From NCBI GenBank assembly GCA_026874595.1, contig CM049311.1:71036453-71100452 (forward strand): DNA of 64,000 nt, given 5' to 3'. Of this stretch, positions 62,365-64,000 are shown one piece after another. The notes beneath the pieces are model-generated. The model saw nothing but the letters and a program-made list of their open reading frames with translations, was not told the origin of the DNA and searched no databases. How positions within the stretch are numbered: position 1 is the stretch's first letter; each line of letters starts with the position of its first letter. The translations under genes and the position numbers were made by a program. The stretch comes from Sipunculus nudus. Taxonomy: Eukaryota; Annelida; Sipuncula; Golfingiida; Sipunculidae.

Positions 62365-63486
62365 ATGGCCTCTTCTGGAGCTGGTGGGTACATCATGCTG
62401 ACAACGATGCTGCCAAATAACATTTCTGGAAACCATTCAGAGGACAACTGTTCTACTGTAGTTTCGGCAGATGAACCCTGCGCTCATTACTTGTTTGTCG
62501 TATACGTTCTCATCTATGGCCCTGTGGTGTTGTTTGGACTTATCGGGAATACAATTTCCTACCTCGTGCTACAGTGGGAAAAACAAAACCATGTAGCAAC
62601 ATTTCTCCTGCAAAGCCTAGCGATGGCAGACAATTCGTTCCTGCTTACCGCTGGATTTAGCCAGATTTTCACCTCTCTGTCATTTTACATTGGTTACGGT
62701 GGAAAAGATAACATCATGCTGCCGTACATGGCCGTATCAGCCTGGCCTCTGGTCCACATTACACAGATGATAACTGTTTGGATGACCGTGCTGATCGCTG
62801 TAAACCGTTATGTGGCCATCTGCAAACCGTTCCAAGCTCCAATGCTGTGTACAATCACTCGTGTTCGGCTGCAAGTGGCCGTAATTATCATACTCTCAGT
62901 CATTTACAACATTCCACGATTCCTAGAGTTCAAAATTTCTGATCATGTGGATAAATGCATGGGTGTGTCAACGATTCCCCATCTGGTCGAAAAACAGATG
63001 TATAAAGTGATCTATGAGAATATCATGTATGCTATTTTCATTGTGTTGGGCCCACTTGTGATCCTCGTGGTTCTGAATGCATGCCTTATCAAGGAGCTCA
63101 TGAAAGCAAGACGGAAACGTATCCAGCGCGGAATCCCTGGTGAGGAAGATGAAAGTAACATCACTCTCGTGATGGTGATAATCGTCCTGATCTTTGTGAT
63201 ATGTCAGACCCCGGCCCTTATCAACCATCTCTTGAACACCATCCTCCCTACGGAAACATTTTATCAGTGTGGAAAACCATACTATACGTACTTTCACATC
63301 AGTAACTTGATTGTTACAGCAAATTCTTCGGTGAATTTCTTTGTGTACTTTGCCTTCCGTAAGCAGTTCCGTCAACGTCTCAAAGCTTTCTGCTACCACA
63401 AGCCAATCTCAAGCAGTGACTATGAGGAATATTCCTCGAAAAGTGTCCCGCTCCAAAAAAGTGCAAATGGATCAAATATGCCATGA
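62365..63486 (+). CDS. Rhodopsin-class neuropeptide GPCR, FMRFamide/myosuppressin-receptor-like
   Basis: The 373-residue protein is complete and fits a seven-helix plasma-membrane receptor that would bind a peptide and signal through G proteins. The N-terminus has three N-glycosylation sequons (N19, N23, N28). Helices lie roughly at 43-69, 77-101, 121-150, 167-189, 217-242, 266-291 and 306-330. Visible class A landmarks are GN at 61-62 (TM1), LAMAD with D89 (TM2), NRY at 147-149 in place of DRY, YNIPRFLEF at 181-189 (TM4 end), C198 in extracellular loop 2, CQTPA at 280-284 in place of CWxP, and NFFVY at 324-328 in place of NPxxY. C343 could be palmitoylated. The NIPRF and CQTPA motifs and the absent NPxxY proline are typical of the FMRFamide/myosuppressin/sex-peptide-receptor group. 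The Cys usual at the top of TM3 is Ala123. The start has A at -3 and G at +4 and lies five bases after a good splice acceptor, so the coding region is one exon. The exact ligand cannot be told from sequence. Confidence 0.95.
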   Translation: MASSGAGGYIMLTTMLPNNISGNHSEDNCSTVVSADEPCAHYLFVVYVLIYGPVVLFGLIGNTISYLVLQWEKQNHVATFLLQSLAMADNSFLLTAGFSQIFTSLSFYIGYGGKDNIMLPYMAVSAWPLVHITQMITVWMTVLIAVNRYVAICKPFQAPMLCTITRVRLQVAVIIILSVIYNIPRFLEFKISDHVDKCMGVSTIPHLVEKQMYKVIYENIMYAIFIVLGPLVILVVLNACLIKELMKARRKRIQRGIPGEEDESNITLVMVIIVLIFVICQTPALINHLLNTILPTETFYQCGKPYYTYFHISNLIVTANSSVNFFVYFAFRKQFRQRLKAFCYHKPISSSDYEEYSSKSVPLQKSANGSNMP

Positions 63487-63635
63487 TGTGCAATGTATGA
63501 TAAGTAGATCGATGACATTTGGGCATCTTAAACTAAACTGAACCAAGATAATGCAGAGATCTGTGATTTTAGTAACAACTGGTGGAGAATTATGAGTAAA
63601 TGATACTCTGTCTGCTGAAAATACTGGACACTGAA

Positions 63636-63641
63636 AATAAA
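63636..63641 (+). promoter_or_regulatory. Poly(A) signal AATAAA of the GPCR gene
   Basis: A canonical AATAAA lies 150 bases after the receptor stop codon, giving a short 3'UTR. In AT-rich DNA the hexamer also occurs by chance, so position and spacing are the support. Confidence 0.5.
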
Positions 63642-63660
63642 ACTCACTCACCAGGTATTA

Positions 63661-64000
63661 AACCCCTTTCACACAAAACTGTCAATCAATGAAAGCACAC
63701 CCAAGTGGTTTAACTTGCCTTCAAGCATAAACCCTTGGTCAGACTTGTGGCAATATTCTGTGACACACATGCATATAACAATTTCAGGCATACATTAGCA
63801 AACTCACAAATTTGTTAACCAGCTAACACATTTCTGGAATAGTGCCAAAGAGTTCAACTCAACTGACTTAGAAACCATCTTTAACAATGTTCAAAATGGT
63901 TTGGTATATTCATTTTGAAACCTCTTTTTGCATGTCAAGAGAATACTCAATTTGTATTGGGAATGGTTTCAAGGGTTGTAAACTGTATTATTGATTAAAA
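63661..64000. other. Downstream flank of the GPCR gene
   Basis: AT-rich sequence with no recognised feature up to the window edge. Confidence 0.4.

Larger units (their letters stand above)
62360..63660 (+). other. Last exon of the GPCR gene (acceptor to about the poly(A) site)
   Basis: The exon begins after a pyrimidine-rich acceptor ending TATTTCAG at 62359, five bases before the start codon. It contains the whole coding region and a short 3'UTR. The end is placed about 20 bases after the AATAAA at 63636-63641 and is approximate. Confidence 0.6.

Noticed and set aside
62968-63399. 143-codon minus-strand frame opposite the GPCR
   Set aside because: It is a shadow of the receptor gene on the other strand, with no domain of its own.
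1-64000. Autonomous transposon genes (reverse transcriptase, transposase, Rep-helicase) or viral insertions
   Set aside because: No frame outside the GPCR and the minisatellite is long enough or shows catalytic motifs; all mobile elements seen are non-autonomous.

Overview
This is a gene-poor, AT-rich animal genomic window. It holds one gene I can support: a single-exon rhodopsin-class neuropeptide receptor at 62365-63486 (+). It looks like the FMRFamide/myosuppressin/sex-peptide-receptor branch of invertebrate GPCRs. Nothing is bacterial: there are no operons, and almost all other open frames are short, unordered and often built from repeats. The receptor type plus many diverged interspersed repeats with internal tandem arrays and terminal hairpins suggest a lophotrochozoan, most likely a mollusc. 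That assignment is inference.

Layout. 1-7 kb: unique AT-rich DNA with copies of an interspersed family, here called family 1, at 1542-2080 and 2787-4853. 8-11 kb: a tRNA-module repeat (8429-8620) and a nearly identical 489-bp tandem duplication (about 9995-10977). 15.1-17.0 kb: a 33-bp minisatellite of about 55 units. 19.8-23.0 kb: a family 1 copy interrupted by a 1.6-kb element that carries four 327-bp tandem units and ends in a hairpin. 23-26.7 kb: mostly unique, with a less AT-rich block at 23.25-24.3 kb. 26.8-33.4 kb: a dense repeat cluster made of several tandem arrays and a family 2 array into which family 1 has inserted. 33.4-56.3 kb: mostly unique noncoding DNA with microsatellites, one long foldback (42542-42700) and two minus-strand copies of the tRNA-module repeat near 50.7 and 50.95 kb. 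56.3-57.3 kb: a truncated family 1 copy and a TTAA-flanked MITE. 58-64 kb: the upstream region, probable 5'UTR exon(s), a probable 2.3-kb 5'UTR intron, and the GPCR coding exon with a poly(A) signal.

The receptor stands alone, so no gene cooperation can be read from the window. The main interest lies in the repeat structure: nested insertions that give a relative chronology, a palindromic module shared by different repeat families, a repeat copy that has lost its tRNA-like module, and higher-order structure in the minisatellite. No search or alignment program was run; all alignments are by eye.
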